Shown: positions 62,744 to 64,000 of the stretch, piece after piece
How positions within the stretch are numbered: position 1 is the first letter of the stretch
Layout of the letters: each line of letters opens with the position of its first letter
Assembly: GCF_014137865.1 (NCBI RefSeq)
Contig: NZ_JACGWU010000002.1
Span: 186,001-250,000 of the forward strand
DNA: 64,000 nt
Direction: 5' to 3'
From: Alpinimonas psychrophila
GTDB taxonomy: Bacteria; Actinomycetota; Actinomycetes; Actinomycetales; Microbacteriaceae
The notes under the pieces: model-generated
Database searches by the model: none
What the model was told of the DNA's origin: nothing
Seen by the model: only the letters and a program-made list of their open reading frames with translations
Program-made: the position numbers and the translations under genes

Positions 62744-64000
62744 CTAGGGACCCGTTGGAGTCGCCAGAATATTAACGGAGGTGCCGGGACTGGCGCTCTG
62801 TCCACCACAGACGCCGGGGCTCGAGCATCCCCGGATCACAACGGAGTGTGGCTGTCCCGTGACACCGCCGGCTGCGATGAAGGCATCGCGTGTTATGTCG
62901 ACGGTAGTCGTAGCGGGCGTTGTCGGTGGCGAGCTTGCGGCGGAAGCGCTCATGGCGACCCACGTTGTTCCCACGAGCGTCTCCCAGAAGCTGACGGCCA
63001 ACCCCGTGGTGGTGGTTGGTGCCTCCACGAGGAATGCCGGGTCAGTTCCCACCGTTGTGGTCCCCGCCCGCGCATTCGTGTAGCTGGCGGTTCCGGGGAT
63101 CACCGGTGGAATGACAATGAGAATGGCTGTCGTTTGCACGACGCAACTCCAGCCATTATCGGCGGAAAGGGCGTAAAAGTAGTTGCCACTGGATTTCGAA
63201 CTGGTGTCGGTGAAACTCGTGCCCGTCGTCACCGGGGTACCCCGATCGATGGGACAGGATGCCGTGCCAAATTCTGTAGTGGAGCCCGCAACGAAATAAC
63301 TCACGGTATTAGAGCCGTTGCCAGAAACGGCGTTCCACGAAAGATTCACCTGACCATTGGACCCCGTTTGCGTCGCCGAAAAACCACCGTTGGCAATGGG
63401 GGGGCCGATGGCGACGACGGTCGCGGAGGTGGTGGACTGCCAGTCCCCAGTGTCGGCATCGTTGAGCGACGTCACCCGGGCCTGATACGCGTGCCCTGCC
63501 GTCAGCCACTGCGGCGGCGAACTGGTCGTTCCGGCGCTCACGTCAAACTGGGTGACGATTCCGCCACCCTCCAAAATAACAACACGATAGGTCGTCACGG
63601 GGCTTCCGCCGGCAGGGTTTGCCACGGCTGCCCAGTCAACGACGAGCCCGCCGCCCTCGGCGTGTCCGGCAGCGCGCGAATCACTCGCCGTCAGCGTGCG
63701 GAGCGTGACCTGGGCCGGTGCCGCCGGAACAATATCGGCGCTGAGCGGTGCACTCCACGGACTCGGCGCGGAGACGCCAATGGCGTTGGTGGCGGTCACT
63801 GAGAACCGGCTGCGCTGGCCCGTAGGAAGGCCGTCGAGGGTACACACCGTGGCCAGGCACTCATGCCGATAGCCCGCGTCATTTTCGACGACGTAGCCCG
63901 TTATCGGGGCATTGTTGGATGCTGGAGCAGGCCAGGAAAGGGTCAGTTTTCCTGAAGTGAAACCGGAAGCGCGAACAGGAGCTGACGGTGCATTTGGCGC
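62744..64000 (-). CDS. Secreted/surface fibronectin type III protein, 5' part beyond window
   Basis: The frame is open from the right edge to TGA 62744, 418 residues, with no start inside the window. It is built of repeated Ig-like units: SAPVRASGFTSGKLTLSWPAP with ATNAIGVSAPSPW, then VVDWAAVANPAGGSPVTTYRVVIL, then LSWNAVSGNGSNTVSYFVAG; the last part is Thr/Ser/Pro-rich. These are fibronectin III domains. The cysteine pairs (HECLATVC, SCPID) fit an extracytoplasmic location. The neighbours downstream on the same strand are moxR, DUF58 and the transglutaminase-fold gene, a set that often follows a very large Ig-like protein. Confidence 0.8.
   Translation of the reverse strand, partial: APNAPSAPVRASGFTSGKLTLSWPAPASNNAPITGYVVENDAGYRHECLATVCTLDGLPTGQRSRFSVTATNAIGVSAPSPWSAPLSADIVPAAPAQVTLRTLTASDSRAAGHAEGGGLVVDWAAVANPAGGSPVTTYRVVILEGGGIVTQFDVSAGTTSSPPQWLTAGHAYQARVTSLNDADTGDWQSTTSATVVAIGPPIANGGFSATQTGSNGQVNLSWNAVSGNGSNTVSYFVAGSTTEFGTASCPIDRGTPVTTGTSFTDTSSKSSGNYFYALSADNGWSCVVQTTAILIVIPPVIPGTASYTNARAGTTTVGTDPAFLVEAPTTTTGLAVSFWETLVGTTWVAMSASAASSPPTTPATTTVDITRDAFIAAGGVTGQPHSVVIRGCSSPGVCGGQSASPGTSVNILATPTGP

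Overview
The window reads as a moderately GC-rich actinobacterial chromosome, most likely a member of the Microbacteriaceae. This rests on the RamB-type regulator beside the glyoxylate genes, the DUF3039 gene, the proS-nusA-ylxR-infB block, GluABCD- and Tad-type loci of actinobacterial style, and frequent GTG starts with 1- to 4-bp gene overlaps. The genus cannot be fixed from sequence reading alone.

Layout. 1-2134: a RidA-family gene cut by the left edge, an enolase-superfamily (acid-sugar dehydratase-like) gene and about 0.5 kb with no convincing gene. 2135-6750 (minus): a compact Tad pilus locus (tadA, tadB, tadC, a 55-residue pilin-like gene and three TadE/G-like pseudopilins). 6832-9216 (plus): tRNA-Leu(TAG), two tandem DedA proteins and a PhzF-family isomerase. 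9222-14467: the glyoxylate shunt (aceA, aceB, with an SDR overlapping aceB) divergent from a RamB-like regulator. 14583-17857: a complete GluABCD-type glutamate ABC transporter. 17854-20362 (minus): DUF3039, murI, rph, rdgB. 20476-25136: a membrane-anchored HtrA-like protease, a coupled set of exported proteins, and a nitrilase-family amidase. 25157-29408: a deoxyribonucleoside operon (SorC regulator, deoC, an intact aldehyde dehydrogenase and a truncated one) with a visible promoter and palindromic operator. 29545-33544: MFS exporter, ribF, two small membrane proteins, truB. 33624-34781 (plus): mutY and a 2TM protein. 34778-46602 (minus): rbfA, infB, ylxR, nusA, proS, an MFS gene, ispG, a site-2 protease and dxr. 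46672-54605: gabT, an asparaginase, a PotABCD-type polyamine importer and alanine dehydrogenase. 54686-64000 (minus): an FtsK/EccC-like double ATPase, a zinc-ribbon/FHA protein, a transglutaminase-fold membrane protein lacking its catalytic Cys and His, DUF58, MoxR and a fibronectin-III protein running off the right edge.

The metabolic genes suggest a heterotroph using acetate or fatty acids, deoxynucleosides, polyamines, GABA and amino acids. The housekeeping core is nearly canonical, but rimP is absent from its usual place between proS and nusA. The least ordinary parts are the right-hand ATPase/FHA/dead-transglutaminase/MoxR/FN3 cluster, the exported-protein set at 22.3-24.2 kb, the catalytically incomplete aldehyde dehydrogenase and the minimal Tad locus. 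I see no CRISPR array, prophage or intact insertion sequence.
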